Assembly: GCF_001038505.1 (NCBI RefSeq)
Contig: NZ_LDPY01000001.1
Location: 3,720,001-3,784,000 of the forward strand
Source of the DNA: Puniceibacterium sp. IMCC21224
Lineage (GTDB): Bacteria > Pseudomonadota > Alphaproteobacteria > Rhodobacterales > Rhodobacteraceae
DNA: 64,000 nt
Direction of reading: 5' to 3'
Below the pieces are notes generated by a model. It made no database searches and was not told the DNA's origin. It was given only the letters and a program-made list of their open reading frames with translations. A program made the translations under genes and the position numbers. This document shows positions 1 through 8,700 of this stretch, in pieces. Every line of letters starts with the position of its first letter. Position 1 is the first letter of the stretch.

Positions 1-453
1 CTGTAATCCGCCATTAAAGCCCTGGCTCACATTGCGAATTTTCCACTGGTTGTTGCGCTTGTAAATCTCGCAAAGGATCAGCGCCGCCTCTGATCGTCCA
101 GCGGTGGCGACTTGCATCTCGAGTCCACCCGTCCCTGACAGCCGCAGCCCGCTGACCTGACTAAAGGCACCAACATCGAGAGTGGCATTCACAGCTATCT
201 TTTCCACATCAGCGCTGATCTTGCCAAGGTCAAAGGAAAAGCTTTGCCTGTCACCGCTGACATTCAGGGATACCGCGCCACCACCGATGGAGGTTTGATT
301 GAAAAAGCACATGTCGCCGTCACCACGCACCTTGCCGTCAGAATACAGCTGCAGGGCGGTGACATCGATTGCGCTCCCCTGCGGAAGGTGCACGTCCAGT
401 GTGAATTCCGGCGATGACAGCGGCGCGTTTGCGCCCATGGCAAGTGTCGTCAA
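1..453 (-). CDS. TerD-domain protein (TerA/TerF-like), truncated by window edge
   Basis: The N-terminal 151 codons of a TerD-family stress protein are visible; the 3' end lies outside the window. The start is taken as TTG at 453 because GGGAGA lies 7 nt upstream; an ATG five codons later (438) has no ribosome binding site. Family landmarks are the FFNQ strand, the EIYKRNNQWKIR block and VSQGFNGGL near the visible end. Unlike terD and terE upstream, it lacks the acidic calcium-binding signatures (DLDAS and GDNxTGEGDGDDE): the matching positions read AIDVTAL and VSGDRQ. It is the last visible gene of the ter operon, 105 nt after terE, the place TerF occupies in the enterobacterial terZABCDEF order, but TerA also fits. 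The missing C-terminus (for example a vWA domain) would decide. Confidence 0.85.
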   Translation of the reverse strand, partial: MTTLAMGANAPLSSPEFTLDVHLPQGSAIDVTALQLYSDGKVRGDGDMCFFNQTSIGGGAVSLNVSGDRQSFSFDLGKISADVEKIAVNATLDVGAFSQVSGLRLSGTGGLEMQVATAGRSEAALILCEIYKRNNQWKIRNVSQGFNGGLQ

Positions 454-558
454 TGATCCATCTCCCGTAGATCGGCGCGAAACCTGACATGCGCAGGTCG
501 CAGCAAGGGCAAAGGGCGCACGCGGAGTGTGATCACTCCGCGTGCTATCACTTGGGGC

Positions 559-1137
559 TTAGCCCAGGTTCACACCATGCGAAGATGCGAGCGGCCCAAG
601 ACCACCTTCAAAGCCGGCGCCGATTGCCTTGAACTTCCACTCTTCGTTGTGGCGGTAGACTTCGCCAAAGATCATCGCCGTTTCGATCGAATAATCCTCG
701 GACAGGTCATAGCGCGCAAGTTCTTTGCTGCCATCCTGGTTGATGACACGCATGAACGCGTTTGCCACCTGACCAAAGTTCTGGCTGCGCGATGCCGCTT
801 CGTGAATGGTCACAGCAAAAACCAGTTTTTTGACGTCGGCGGGAACCGCACTCAGATCAATTTTGACCTGCTCGTCATCGCCTTCACCTTCACCGCTTCG
901 ATTGTCGCCGGTATGTTCGACGGATCCATCCGGGCTCTTGGCATTGTTGTAGAAAATAAAGTGCTGATCAGACAGCACTTTACCGTCTGCGCCGCAGACA
1001 AAGACCGACGCATCAAGATCGAATTCGGCGCCATCGGTGACGCGCGGGTCCCAGCCTAGGCCGACAGTGACCTTGCTCAGGCCTGGTGCCTCCTTGCTCA
1101 GAGAGACGTTGCCGCCTTTTTGAAGTGATACAGCCAT
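559..1137 (-). CDS. terE: Tellurium resistance protein TerE (TerD family)
   Basis: A 192-residue cytoplasmic TerD-domain protein. The start [18 protein letters not shown], the segment [13 protein letters not shown] and the end SHGVNL resemble enterobacterial TerE more than TerD. The calcium-binding motifs are intact: DLDAS near residue 41 and [13 protein letters not shown] near residue 78. TerD-family proteins bind Ca2+ and act in tellurite, phage and oxidative stress phenotypes; the molecular role is unsettled. AAGGAAATCAAA precedes the ATG. It lies 79 nt downstream of terD and continues the same order as classical ter clusters. Confidence 0.93.
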   Translation of the reverse strand: MAVSLQKGGNVSLSKEAPGLSKVTVGLGWDPRVTDGAEFDLDASVFVCGADGKVLSDQHFIFYNNAKSPDGSVEHTGDNRSGEGEGDDEQVKIDLSAVPADVKKLVFAVTIHEAASRSQNFGQVANAFMRVINQDGSKELARYDLSEDYSIETAMIFGEVYRHNEEWKFKAIGAGFEGGLGPLASSHGVNLG

Positions 1138-1216
1138 TTTGATTTCCTTTTTGACACGGTTCGCAGGTGCCGGCGCAGCCCGCGCCGACGTCGTTGTTAT
1201 AGTTCAAAAGTTGGGG

Positions 1217-1795
1217 TTAGCCGATATTCAGCCCGTATTGACGGCACATTGCCGCCAACCCGCCATTGTAGCCCTGGCCAACGGCACGGAACTTCCAATC
1301 GCCATTGTGCCGATACAGCTCTCCAAAGACCATCGCCGTCTCGGTCGAGTAATCCTCGGTCAGGTCATAGCGCACCACTTCGTTTCCGGTCTCATCGTTC
1401 ACAACGCGGATAAAGGCGTTTGCAACCTGGCCAAACGACTGACGCCGCGCCTCAAAATCATGGATCGTAACGGTGATGGCAACCGTCTGGACATCCTGCG
1501 GAACCTTGGAGAGGTCGACCTTGATCGACTCATCGTCGCCATCGCCTTCGCCTGTGCGATTGTCGCCGGTATGACTGACCGAGCCGCAAACCGAATTCAT
1601 CTGATTGTAGAAAATGAAATCTGCATCACTGCGCGCCTTGCCCGAGGCATTCAGCAGAAACGCCGAAGCATCAAGGTCAAATTCAGATCCATCTGTCTGA
1701 CGCTCATCCCAACCAAGGCCAACCAAAACCTTGGTCAGGCCGGGATCTGTTTTGGTCAGAGACAGGTTTTGACCTTTGGAAAGCGTAAGTGCCAT
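1217..1795 (-). CDS. terD: Tellurium resistance protein TerD
   Basis: A 192-residue TerD-domain protein with both Ca2+ motifs (DLDASAF and GDNRTGEGDGDDE) and the family blocks [27 protein letters not shown] and FGELYRHNGDWKFRAVGQG. Full-length alignment by eye is closest to enterobacterial TerD (ending CRQYGLNIG). AAAGGACAAACA precedes the ATG. It follows the cation exchanger by 62 nt and precedes terE by 79 nt, all on the minus strand. It shares most of its motifs with terE, so the pair probably arose by old duplication, as in other ter clusters. Expected to be cytoplasmic and to respond to Ca2+ or envelope stress together with TerB. Confidence 0.94.
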   Translation of the reverse strand: MALTLSKGQNLSLTKTDPGLTKVLVGLGWDERQTDGSEFDLDASAFLLNASGKARSDADFIFYNQMNSVCGSVSHTGDNRTGEGDGDDESIKVDLSKVPQDVQTVAITVTIHDFEARRQSFGQVANAFIRVVNDETGNEVVRYDLTEDYSTETAMVFGELYRHNGDWKFRAVGQGYNGGLAAMCRQYGLNIG

Positions 1796-1857
1796 TGTTT
1801 GTCCTTTCGTAGAGTAGAGTTTTGAGCAGTTGCTGCGAAAAAGGGATCAGAGCCGCG

Positions 1858-2814
1858 TTAATAGAGGTACTGAACCGCGATGAAGACCAGATAGCCTGCG
1901 GACATCAGCGCACCGGCGACACGCCCGATCTTGCCAGTGAACAGCAGGAAAACGGCAAAGAGCATCGTCACAGCAACCACGATCGGCATGTCAAACTGCG
2001 CGAACCGGGTGTCGATGATCAGCGGTTTTGCAATCGCCGAAAATGCCATGACCGACAGAATATTAAAGATGTTCGACCCGATGATGCCACCGATGATCAT
2101 ATCCGAATGACCCTTGCGGGCCGCCGCCACGCAGGCAGTAAGCTCTGGCAGAGAGGTTCCAAAGGCGATCAGAGTCATACCAATAACCGCCTCTGGCACG
2201 CCAAGCGCCACACCACCGGCAACCGCGCCTTGAACAAGCAGCTCAGAGCCGACAAGCAGCGTCAAGATGCCGACACACAGCATCAGACCAGGCATGGTCG
2301 TGCCTGCGTCGTCCCCGTCGTCGTCATCATCGACTTCAAGTTTGGACGCTTTGTATTGATACAGCACATAGGCGACAATCGCCGCGACCATGGCAAAGCC
2401 GCCCCAACGCGGCACAAGTCCATACAGGATGGCCGCAGTCATCGCGGCGGTGGCACCGATCATCACCAATGTGTCCACACGCACTTCGGCCCGATCAAAG
2501 ACAATCGGCGCAATGATCGCCGAAATGCCGATCACCATCAGGATATTCGCAATATTCGAACCAATCACATTACCAACGGATATCCCGGGATAACCCGAGA
2601 GGTTGGCGTTGACCGACGTGAACAGCTCGGGCGCGGAGGTACCAAAAGCCACAATTGTGGCCGCGATAAAGAGCTTGGACAGTCCCGATTTTTCGGCAAT
2701 GACCACCGCGTTGTCTACGGTCCAGTCGCCGCCCTTTACCAGCAAGTAAACGCCAAAAGAAATCGCGCCGAGTGCAATGACAATCAGCTGATAGGACTCA
2801 AGTTCGTGCATCAT
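1858..2814 (-). CDS. CaCA-family calcium/sodium antiporter (YrbG type) in the terC position
   Basis: A 318-residue inner-membrane cation exchanger. The two inverted Na_Ca_ex alpha repeats are clear: GTSAPE at residues 58-63 with GSNIANI near 85, and GTSLPE at 219-224 with GSNIFNI near 245. Between them is a very acidic loop (about residues 160-169, mostly Asp) that could bind cations. About ten hydrophobic segments. These proteins exchange Ca2+ (or K+/Na+) for Na+ or H+. It sits between terB and terD, exactly where terC (another integral membrane protein) lies in classical ter operons; no TerC homologue is seen in the window. AGGA precedes a tandem ATG ATG start, so the true start may be 2811. 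Confidence 0.93.
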   Translation of the reverse strand: MMHELESYQLIVIALGAISFGVYLLVKGGDWTVDNAVVIAEKSGLSKLFIAATIVAFGTSAPELFTSVNANLSGYPGISVGNVIGSNIANILMVIGISAIIAPIVFDRAEVRVDTLVMIGATAAMTAAILYGLVPRWGGFAMVAAIVAYVLYQYKASKLEVDDDDDGDDAGTTMPGLMLCVGILTLLVGSELLVQGAVAGGVALGVPEAVIGMTLIAFGTSLPELTACVAAARKGHSDMIIGGIIGSNIFNILSVMAFSAIAKPLIIDTRFAQFDMPIVVAVTMLFAVFLLFTGKIGRVAGALMSAGYLVFIAVQYLY

Positions 2815-2882
2815 ATTTCCTGTTTGGACAATTCGGGCGAGTCACAAGACCCGCCCATGCATTTGATTAACTTATCGATTGA

Positions 2883-3332
2883 CTAGAGATCAAATTCGGC
2901 AGGATTTAGCCCAAGTTCGCGCGCAATTTCGGCAACCATGGCTTTTTCCTGATCATCAAAATCGCCGTCGGCCGCGCCGATGGCACAGACCACGCGAACC
3001 AGAAGTCGCGCCTGATCTTCGTTGCCTTTAATCTTGCCGATCACCTTCAGCGCGGACGCCTTGCCAATCATATGATCGAATTCAAAATCGCCAGCGGCCT
3101 TTTGAAAGACCTCGATCACCTGACGCATTTCGAAATGCTTCAGCTCATCCGCGCGCTCAAGAAAGCCAGCCATCTTTTGCTTTTCGGATGCATCAATGGT
3201 GCCATCCGCCGCAGCCACCAGGGCACAGCCGTTTACCACAGCTTCCATAAAAGCGCGGTTCTTGAATTTCGACGCTTCGGCCGTTAGCTTGGTCCGGGCC
3301 TGTTCGGCATTCTGTTTCAACCAGTTAAGCAT
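2883..3332 (-). CDS. terB: Tellurite resistance protein TerB
   Basis: A 149-residue cytoplasmic all-alpha TerB protein. The start MLNWLKQNAEQ at 3332 is chosen because AAGGAGAA lies just upstream and overlaps the stop of terZ; a longer reading from 3407 would run into terZ. The metal-binding acidic helices characteristic of TerB are visible: AAADGTIDASEK and GAADGDFDDQEK, one in each half. TerB is thought to bridge TerD proteins and a membrane partner (TerC); here the neighbour is a CaCA exchanger instead. Ten nt separate it from terZ, so the two are probably translationally coupled. Confidence 0.94.
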   Translation of the reverse strand: MLNWLKQNAEQARTKLTAEASKFKNRAFMEAVVNGCALVAAADGTIDASEKQKMAGFLERADELKHFEMRQVIEVFQKAAGDFEFDHMIGKASALKVIGKIKGNEDQARLLVRVVCAIGAADGDFDDQEKAMVAEIARELGLNPAEFDL

Positions 3333-3342
3333 ATCGTTCTCC

Positions 3343-3933
3343 TTAAATTTCTGCCATGGCCGCGCCGACAAGTTCCTGTGCGGTGCGTCCGTTGGTGGGG
3401 GTTCCATGAGCCGTCATCTGCCAGCCCGAAGAGGTCTTTTCCATCGACGCCATGACGACGCCGGTGTGGCGGCCTTTTTCTGTCAGGGTGTACCGGCAGA
3501 TTTCTGATTTAGTGCTGTCGTCGACCAGACGCGCAAAAGCATTGTCCACTTCGTCAAAAGTCTGGCCACGGAAACTGTTGACGGTGAAGACAAGGTACTT
3601 GGCCCGGGAATCAAGGGATCTGAGATCAACATAAATGGTTTCGTCATCTCCATCGCCTTCACCGGTCAAATTGTCTCCGCTGTGCTGAATCGATCCGTCG
3701 TTGGATTTCAACTGTTTGAACCAGACCAGATCAATCGCCTGCTTGCCGTCGTCAAAGACGATCACCGAAGCGTCCAGATCAATATCATCCGCGCCACCGC
3801 CGCCGAACAAGCCTCCGAGGAAGCCTTTCTTTTTCGGTTGCGCCGGATCCCATCCGCACCCCATAAAAATCTTGGTAAGGCCCGATTTCTTTTCGAGGGA
3901 TAGTGTCTGTCCCTTGGCCAGCGAAATGCTCAT
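3343..3933 (-). CDS. terZ: Tellurium resistance protein TerZ
   Basis: A 196-residue TerD-family protein of the TerZ subtype. The subtype mark is an insertion between the GWDP strand and the first calcium motif: a Lys-rich stretch followed by GLFGGGGADD, then DIDLDAS. The second motif, GDNLTGEGDGDDE, is intact. The ending SSGWQMTAHGTP matches TerZ rather than TerD/E. The start at 3933 has GGGAG at good spacing; a reading from 3984 is longer but unsupported. It is the first true ter gene after the TerB-DnaJ gene (88-nt gap) and overlaps the ribosome binding site of terB. Confidence 0.93.
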   Translation of the reverse strand: MSISLAKGQTLSLEKKSGLTKIFMGCGWDPAQPKKKGFLGGLFGGGGADDIDLDASVIVFDDGKQAIDLVWFKQLKSNDGSIQHSGDNLTGEGDGDDETIYVDLRSLDSRAKYLVFTVNSFRGQTFDEVDNAFARLVDDSTKSEICRYTLTEKGRHTGVVMASMEKTSSGWQMTAHGTPTNGRTAQELVGAAMAEI

Positions 3934-4021
3934 TATTTTCTCCCTTTTGCGCAAGCTCACGTCAGCGAGGTATTCAGAATCCACCCCGTTACAAGGTGGA
4001 AGGACGGGAAAAGCGCTGACA

Positions 4022-4738
4022 TTAGATTTCCCGTCCCTGAAGATGGATCCGAGAGCCGGACTTGATCTTCGCTATTTCTTCGTAGGCGTCATTAAAGTCT
4101 GCAAGCCGGGCGTTTGCCAGCTCGATCATTTCCTTTGGCAGTCCGTTTGCGATCAACTGATCTGGGTGATTCTCGCGTACAAACTGCTTTCTGACCGCGC
4201 GCAAATCGTCCAGCGACACATCGGTAGACACTCCCAATATTCGGTACGGATCCCGCAGCGCGGGCACGTGGCGCGCCCTGAGAACCAGATAAATGTCGTC
4301 ACTCAAGCCAAATATTTCTGTCACCCGTCTTAGGAATGCAGACTCGGCCGGATGATATTTGCTATCGGCCACGGCAATGTGAAACAGCCCGTCCAGAACA
4401 TCCTGCCGCAGCGTATCACCACTTGGCGTGCGCGGCAGCACATTTGACAATTGACGCGCATAGGCTTCAAAGCCGGTTGTTTCCTGTCGGCAAAGGTTGA
4501 ACACGCGCGCCGCATTGGCCTCTTCCTCGGGCGGGATATCAAAAACCCGCCGGAACATCGTGACCTCGTCCCGGGTCACAATGCCGTCAGCCTTGGCCAT
4601 CTTGGCTGCAAGGGCAATGAAGGCGATTGAGAACGCCACCGTGTCAGTGGGGGCTCGCGGTTCAAGGGATTTGCGAACCGCCTGACCGGCGGCGTCGAGA
4701 TAAGCGAGAATGCGCTGCCAAATGCTCGTTGTGGTCAT
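4022..4738 (-). CDS. TerB-domain/J-domain co-chaperone (DjlA-like, soluble)
   Basis: A 238-residue protein with an N-terminal TerB-like helical domain (about residues 32-155, containing AKADGIVTRDE and AVADSKYHPAE) and a C-terminal J domain (about 162-238) with the HPD tripeptide at 191-193. J domains stimulate DnaK ATPase. E. coli DjlA has the same arrangement but with an N-terminal membrane anchor, which is missing here. Its start overlaps the stop of the C-C lyase gene by ATGA, so it belongs to the metabolite module's translation unit while resembling the ter genes downstream. It may link DnaK to the Ter complex (inference). Confidence 0.9.
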   Translation of the reverse strand: MTTTSIWQRILAYLDAAGQAVRKSLEPRAPTDTVAFSIAFIALAAKMAKADGIVTRDEVTMFRRVFDIPPEEEANAARVFNLCRQETTGFEAYARQLSNVLPRTPSGDTLRQDVLDGLFHIAVADSKYHPAESAFLRRVTEIFGLSDDIYLVLRARHVPALRDPYRILGVSTDVSLDDLRAVRKQFVRENHPDQLIANGLPKEMIELANARLADFNDAYEEIAKIKSGSRIHLQGREI

Positions 4739-5649
4739 GCTGAACTCACGAATTCAAAATCCCTCTGAACACCAAAAACCTTGGCTCTAGCAAGAATTCG
4801 CTTGGCCCAGGCAGAGTGTGTCGATGGCTCGCACATCATCCCACCGATCTGGAACACCGCACTGGCGCGATTGTCCAAGACAGCTTTGGCCTGCTCGATC
4901 TCTGCCTCGGATACGCGGAACGCATCCAGAATATAGTCGACCTGCGCGGGATGAATTGCGGTTTTCGAAATGAACCCGGCCGCCACATCCTGCGCAACCT
5001 CGCGTTTCAGCGTCTCCATGTCCCCGATGATGTCGAAAACCGGCGCTGCCACGGGATATCCCGCAGAAATCAGCATCGAAGACGCCATCGCCAGCACCCA
5101 GGCCAATGGCCCTTCCCAGGATGTAATCCCGTGCTGTCGCCGCAGGGCCATTGCCGCCAAAAGATCGTTTCCGCCTAGCCGAATTGCCGCGATCCGACGC
5201 TTGTCGTGATCGTCAAGAATGTCCCGCAGCGCTGTGATACGCCCGGGATCGAAAAACTGCGAGCTCTCGACTGTCGGCATGATCCGCAGATCCGCCGCCT
5301 CTGCCAAGGTCATCCAGGCCGCAGCGGTTTCGGGCAATATCTTGGGGGCGACAAAGCCTTCGATCTGTTCGATTCCCGCAAACTCGGCCAATTGCAGCCC
5401 CATCTCAAGCGATCGGGGCCGGACGAATATGCGCGTGCCGGACGCCACCAGGCCCCGCCTGAGAAGCGATTTCAGCGTGGCAATCCCGCGCGCCACATCA
5501 TCCGCGGCCAGCGCATCCTCGAGGCACAGAACAACCGACGGCGACGGAAAATCAACTTCGCCGCACAGATACGCCGGGACGCGGTGATGAACGATTGGCA
5601 TATAAAGCGTGGCGCCAAGCGCGTAAGATGAGAAATCCCACTGCATCAA
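4735..5649 (-). CDS. HpcH/HpaI aldolase/citrate lyase-like C-C bond lyase
   Basis: A 304-residue TIM-barrel protein of the citrate-lyase beta/HpcH superfamily, of the variant found with ter genes (Pfam C-C_Bond_Lyase). Visible family features are FVAPKILPETAAAW, the RLGGNDLLAAM block and GFISKTAIHPAQVDYI, the last typical of citrate-lyase-like enzymes. It would make or break a C-C bond, probably Mg2+-dependent. It overlaps both neighbours by ATGA (StiP-type gene upstream, TerB-DnaJ downstream), so stoichiometric co-translation is likely. Substrate unknown; predicted to work with the two phosphoribosyltransferases and the HAD phosphatase on a nucleoside-like compound. Confidence 0.88.
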   Translation of the reverse strand: MMQWDFSSYALGATLYMPIVHHRVPAYLCGEVDFPSPSVVLCLEDALAADDVARGIATLKSLLRRGLVASGTRIFVRPRSLEMGLQLAEFAGIEQIEGFVAPKILPETAAAWMTLAEAADLRIMPTVESSQFFDPGRITALRDILDDHDKRRIAAIRLGGNDLLAAMALRRQHGITSWEGPLAWVLAMASSMLISAGYPVAAPVFDIIGDMETLKREVAQDVAAGFISKTAIHPAQVDYILDAFRVSEAEIEQAKAVLDNRASAVFQIGGMMCEPSTHSAWAKRILARAKVFGVQRDFEFVSSA

Positions 5650-6749
5650 GCGACCTTTTCAATCAGTGTAATCGCGCGGTAGGGGCCGAGTAGAGCCTGA
5701 TCTTGGATCATATCGACGCAATCCGTCCGGCACAAATGGATCAATGCCGCGAGATCGGGGTCATCGAATGACCGCACAAAGACCTTTTGGGGCCGACGCC
5801 GCAGGATTGCCCGCGTGGCCTCGGCGATCCCCGGCTTGATCCGGTTGAGATTGGTCACTTCGAACTGTTTGGCGATGGCATGTACGGCGGCAAGGGCGCG
5901 CGCCTGCCGTGCGTTTGCGCCAACCGGCTGATCTGCGGGCACAGGCGTCGTCCGGTAACGGTCCATGTGTCGCGTAATCTGATCGACATAATCCAGCGAC
6001 ACATCGATGTCGTTCAGGTGATCCACGGGAATTGATCCGTGAAAATCGTCGGGACCGATCACATCCGGGTTCAAAATCGACCGGCTGATCAAACCCGAGA
6101 CATTGGCCCCAAGGATCCCGGACGGAATCAACCAGTCGTCGTGCGACCCCGACATCGTCGCAAAGCCGCACGGATCAGCCAGCACGACCAGCTCGACGGT
6201 GTTTCGCCCGGTGATCGCCTGCCAGGATTTTTGCAGCTCGGTTGCGATGGCCCCCTTGCCGGTCCAGCCGTCGACAAACACGACGCCATCCTCTGTGCGC
6301 CTGTCGAGGATGTAGGCCATCGCGTTATGGTCCAACCCGCGATCGCGAATGATCGACACGCCAAAGTGGTGGGTGTCGACCCCCAGCGCTGACAATTCGC
6401 GCTGTAGCAGAACACCATAAGGGACACCTGCCCGCACCAGCGAACACAAGGTGAGCTGCGGCGCGAGCGATCCCGCAACGACTCGGTCCGCGATGCGCCG
6501 GGCCAGACCGGATATCTCACGTGCGATCCGATCCACACCATTGCTGCGGGCCGCCCCAAAGATTTCCAGATATCGTTCGTCCGGACGGCGTTCCTGCGAA
6601 ATCATCTCTGAATAATGCGCCGCGCCGCTCTGAATCAGGCGCTCTTTTGTGGCTATATCCGTCGGGATGATCTGCACTGGCTTGAGCAGAAAAGTAACAT
6701 CCTCGGGATTGTAGGAACCGGTGATCATCTGCGGTGCCGGGGGCATCAC
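5646..6749 (-). CDS. StiP-type phosphoribosyltransferase with C-terminal PELOTA-like domain
   Basis: A 367-residue protein matching the family annotated as PRTase_1 or StiP cysteine-protease-like. The PRPP-binding loop is visible at about residues 156-168 (VVFVDGWTGKGAI), and VRAGVPYGVLL at about 105-115 matches the pyrophosphate loop region. The C-terminal ~80 residues (from about 290, with GIAEATRAILRRRP) fit the PELOTA-like RNA-binding domain reported with this family. ATGA overlaps at both ends couple it to the HAD gene and the lyase gene. Expected reaction: transfer to or from a ribose 5-phosphate unit. The protease label of homologues is not supported by anything I can see here. Confidence 0.87.
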   Translation of the reverse strand: MMPPAPQMITGSYNPEDVTFLLKPVQIIPTDIATKERLIQSGAAHYSEMISQERRPDERYLEIFGAARSNGVDRIAREISGLARRIADRVVAGSLAPQLTLCSLVRAGVPYGVLLQRELSALGVDTHHFGVSIIRDRGLDHNAMAYILDRRTEDGVVFVDGWTGKGAIATELQKSWQAITGRNTVELVVLADPCGFATMSGSHDDWLIPSGILGANVSGLISRSILNPDVIGPDDFHGSIPVDHLNDIDVSLDYVDQITRHMDRYRTTPVPADQPVGANARQARALAAVHAIAKQFEVTNLNRIKPGIAEATRAILRRRPQKVFVRSFDDPDLAALIHLCRTDCVDMIQDQALLGPYRAITLIEKVA

Positions 6750-7483
6750 AGCCCCCCGGAGCGCAGGATTTCACGGTCAATCTGCGAATGCCGCGGAATG
6801 ACCAGCATGTCGCAGGTCGCCATAAACGGCAGGTCGGTCAGACTGTCGCCCATGCCAAACACAGGCACCCTGTCACCGCTCAGCAGTTCTTGCGATAGGT
6901 ATTCGACTGCGGCCCGCTTTGAAATTCCCACAGGCGTGTAGGATAGGTTGTTGTCGTTGCGGTGTCGGACCAGCCCGGCGCCTGCAATGGCGCCTAGCCC
7001 ATCCTCGATCTCGTCTAGCGCGGCGGCGTCGCTGTTGGATTTGACGCAGAAATAAAACCCGGTGCCGAATTCTTCGACGACCCAACACCTGTAGCGATCC
7101 GGCATTGTTTCGGTTCGCACAAAGCCAATCAGGTCCTCAAGCGCGCCGGTCGCAGCCTCTGCCTGCCGCCGGGTCTGCTCGAACCAATCGGGATCGGGGG
7201 TGCCGTCAGGCAAAAGGATAACCGCCCCGTTGGTGCAAATCTGATAGTCCGTGAACGGTACGCGACACCGCCTTAGCGCCTCGGTCGAGCGGGCGGTGAC
7301 GGGGATAAACCGCGTCGATCCCAGCAGCCAGTCCATCATCAATGCCTGAGACTGCGACATATAGGAATGGCTACCATTCAGCGCTTCTGAGGCCAGCCTG
7401 TCATCCTGCGGCGCATCCCGCATCTTGCGTGCGGTCTGAAAAATCGTGTCGTCAAGGTCGCTGAAAACGATGGGACGCGTCAT
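6746..7483 (-). CDS. HAD-superfamily phosphatase of the ter-linked metabolite module
   Basis: A 245-residue HAD hydrolase. The nucleophile motif DLDDT is at residues 9-13, and the acidic metal-binding motif GMGDSLTDLPF lies near the C-terminus; a cap of the Cof/C2 kind lies between. The start at 7483 is preferred over a longer reading from 7762 because the catalytic motif then sits at the usual distance from the N-terminus and the ATG overlaps the stop of the upstream gene (ATGA). Probably removes a phosphate from a phosphoribosylated intermediate made by the flanking phosphoribosyltransferases. Confidence 0.9.
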   Translation of the reverse strand: MTRPIVFSDLDDTIFQTARKMRDAPQDDRLASEALNGSHSYMSQSQALMMDWLLGSTRFIPVTARSTEALRRCRVPFTDYQICTNGAVILLPDGTPDPDWFEQTRRQAEAATGALEDLIGFVRTETMPDRYRCWVVEEFGTGFYFCVKSNSDAAALDEIEDGLGAIAGAGLVRHRNDNNLSYTPVGISKRAAVEYLSQELLSGDRVPVFGMGDSLTDLPFMATCDMLVIPRHSQIDREILRSGGL

Positions 7484-8694
7484 GCCGGTTGCTCGGCAGC
7501 CGTCAGAACCGACACGGTACCCGCACCGTCGATCACATCGACCCGACCGAGCCAGTTCACGAACTCGTCGGGCAATCCGTCGGTGCCCGTTTCGGTAAAC
7601 AGCAGGATGCGGTCCCATTCGGACGGAACGACGTTGTGCATGTACATCCAGAATCCCTGTCCATAATGGTCCGAAAACGAGACTTTGTGGCGAATGGTTT
7701 CGCCCCGCAGGATCGGAGAGCGGGTTGTCGTGATGAACCGTGTATGGACGCCGCGGGCGCACAGCGCCTCTGCTGCCAACATCGGTTGCCAGACATGCTC
7801 GCCCGCGCCGACAACCAGAACCCTGTCGGTTTCACGTGGAGGATAAAACCCCGCCTGCTCGATCCGGGTCAGGATATCTTCGCCTGACTGGCGTGGCTCC
7901 GACGCAGCGATGCCGGTGCGCGGCGCGGCAAACACCTGCTCCACCTCGGGGCGCCAGCGTGAACAGCAGGTTTCACATCTGCCGGGCAGTCCCGAGTGCA
8001 CCCAGTCCCGTTTCGGCGCCCAGTCCCACGCCCCCTGCTGCAAGGAGACACCACAGACGTCGGCATCCTGAAAGATGCCGCTGACCGCCGCCACTGCGCG
8101 ACCGTCGGACCAGTCGGTAAGAGTCACCAGCACAACACGCCCGAACTGCAGACCCTGCGCGCGCAGCCCCGACGCCAGTTCGGCAAAGGTCTTGCCAGTG
8201 GTTGTTTCGTCATCGACCAGCACCAGCGTCGCATCCGGCCCGTGTTGCAGAACGCCCGGTCGCGGTTCAAGGATGATGTGATCGACGGCATGCGAATGGC
8301 TTTCTTCGATTGTGAACCAGTCGTCGGCCCCTTCTGGCGAAAACCGCGTTGTGGTCAGATATCCCATGTCGCGGTCGCCATGCGACATCCTGAGGCAGTC
8401 AAAGACCCCCGCCCCGATCCCCACAGCCGTTTCTGCAAATCCCATGACAAAGACCGGACCGGGCAAAAGATGTCCCGAAACGCCATCTGCCAGCGCCCTA
8501 AGGGCGGCCCGATGTTCGAGTGGGTGAACCGGAATATGTCTGCCAAGCACCGTAGACACAAAAAGAAACGCCCGTTTTGGATTGATGCGCTCGGCGACAC
8601 GAAACAGCTCCCGCTCCAACACCTGGGTGGTTTGCAGGGTAAGCGCCCCAGCCTCAAGATAGTAGGTGCGGGTGGTCTCGGCCTTCGCCTTCAT
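7480..8694 (-). CDS. Phosphoribosyltransferase with TRSP domain (PRTase_2-TRSP)
   Basis: A 404-residue two-domain protein. Residues ~10-250 form a type I phosphoribosyltransferase with the PRPP loop LVLVDDETTTGKT at about 157-169. Residues ~270-404 form the TRSP domain, whose name-giving Thr-Arg-Ser-Pro is seen at 324-327 (TTTRSPI). A Cys-rich stretch (RCETCCSRW, about 239-247) lies between the domains. It is the first enzyme gene of the module, 6 nt after the DUF1523 stop and overlapping the HAD gene by ATGA. PRTase_2-TRSP proteins are known mainly from ter-linked operons; the substrate is unknown. Confidence 0.9.
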   Translation of the reverse strand: MKAKAETTRTYYLEAGALTLQTTQVLERELFRVAERINPKRAFLFVSTVLGRHIPVHPLEHRAALRALADGVSGHLLPGPVFVMGFAETAVGIGAGVFDCLRMSHGDRDMGYLTTTRFSPEGADDWFTIEESHSHAVDHIILEPRPGVLQHGPDATLVLVDDETTTGKTFAELASGLRAQGLQFGRVVLVTLTDWSDGRAVAAVSGIFQDADVCGVSLQQGAWDWAPKRDWVHSGLPGRCETCCSRWRPEVEQVFAAPRTGIAASEPRQSGEDILTRIEQAGFYPPRETDRVLVVGAGEHVWQPMLAAEALCARGVHTRFITTTRSPILRGETIRHKVSFSDHYGQGFWMYMHNVVPSEWDRILLFTETGTDGLPDEFVNWLGRVDVIDGAGTVSVLTAAEQPA

Positions 8695-8700
8695 GACGGA

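Noticed and set aside
6746..7762. Longer HAD phosphatase from 7762
   Set aside because: The extra 93 residues overlap PRTase_2-TRSP and have no HAD character; ATGA coupling supports 7483.
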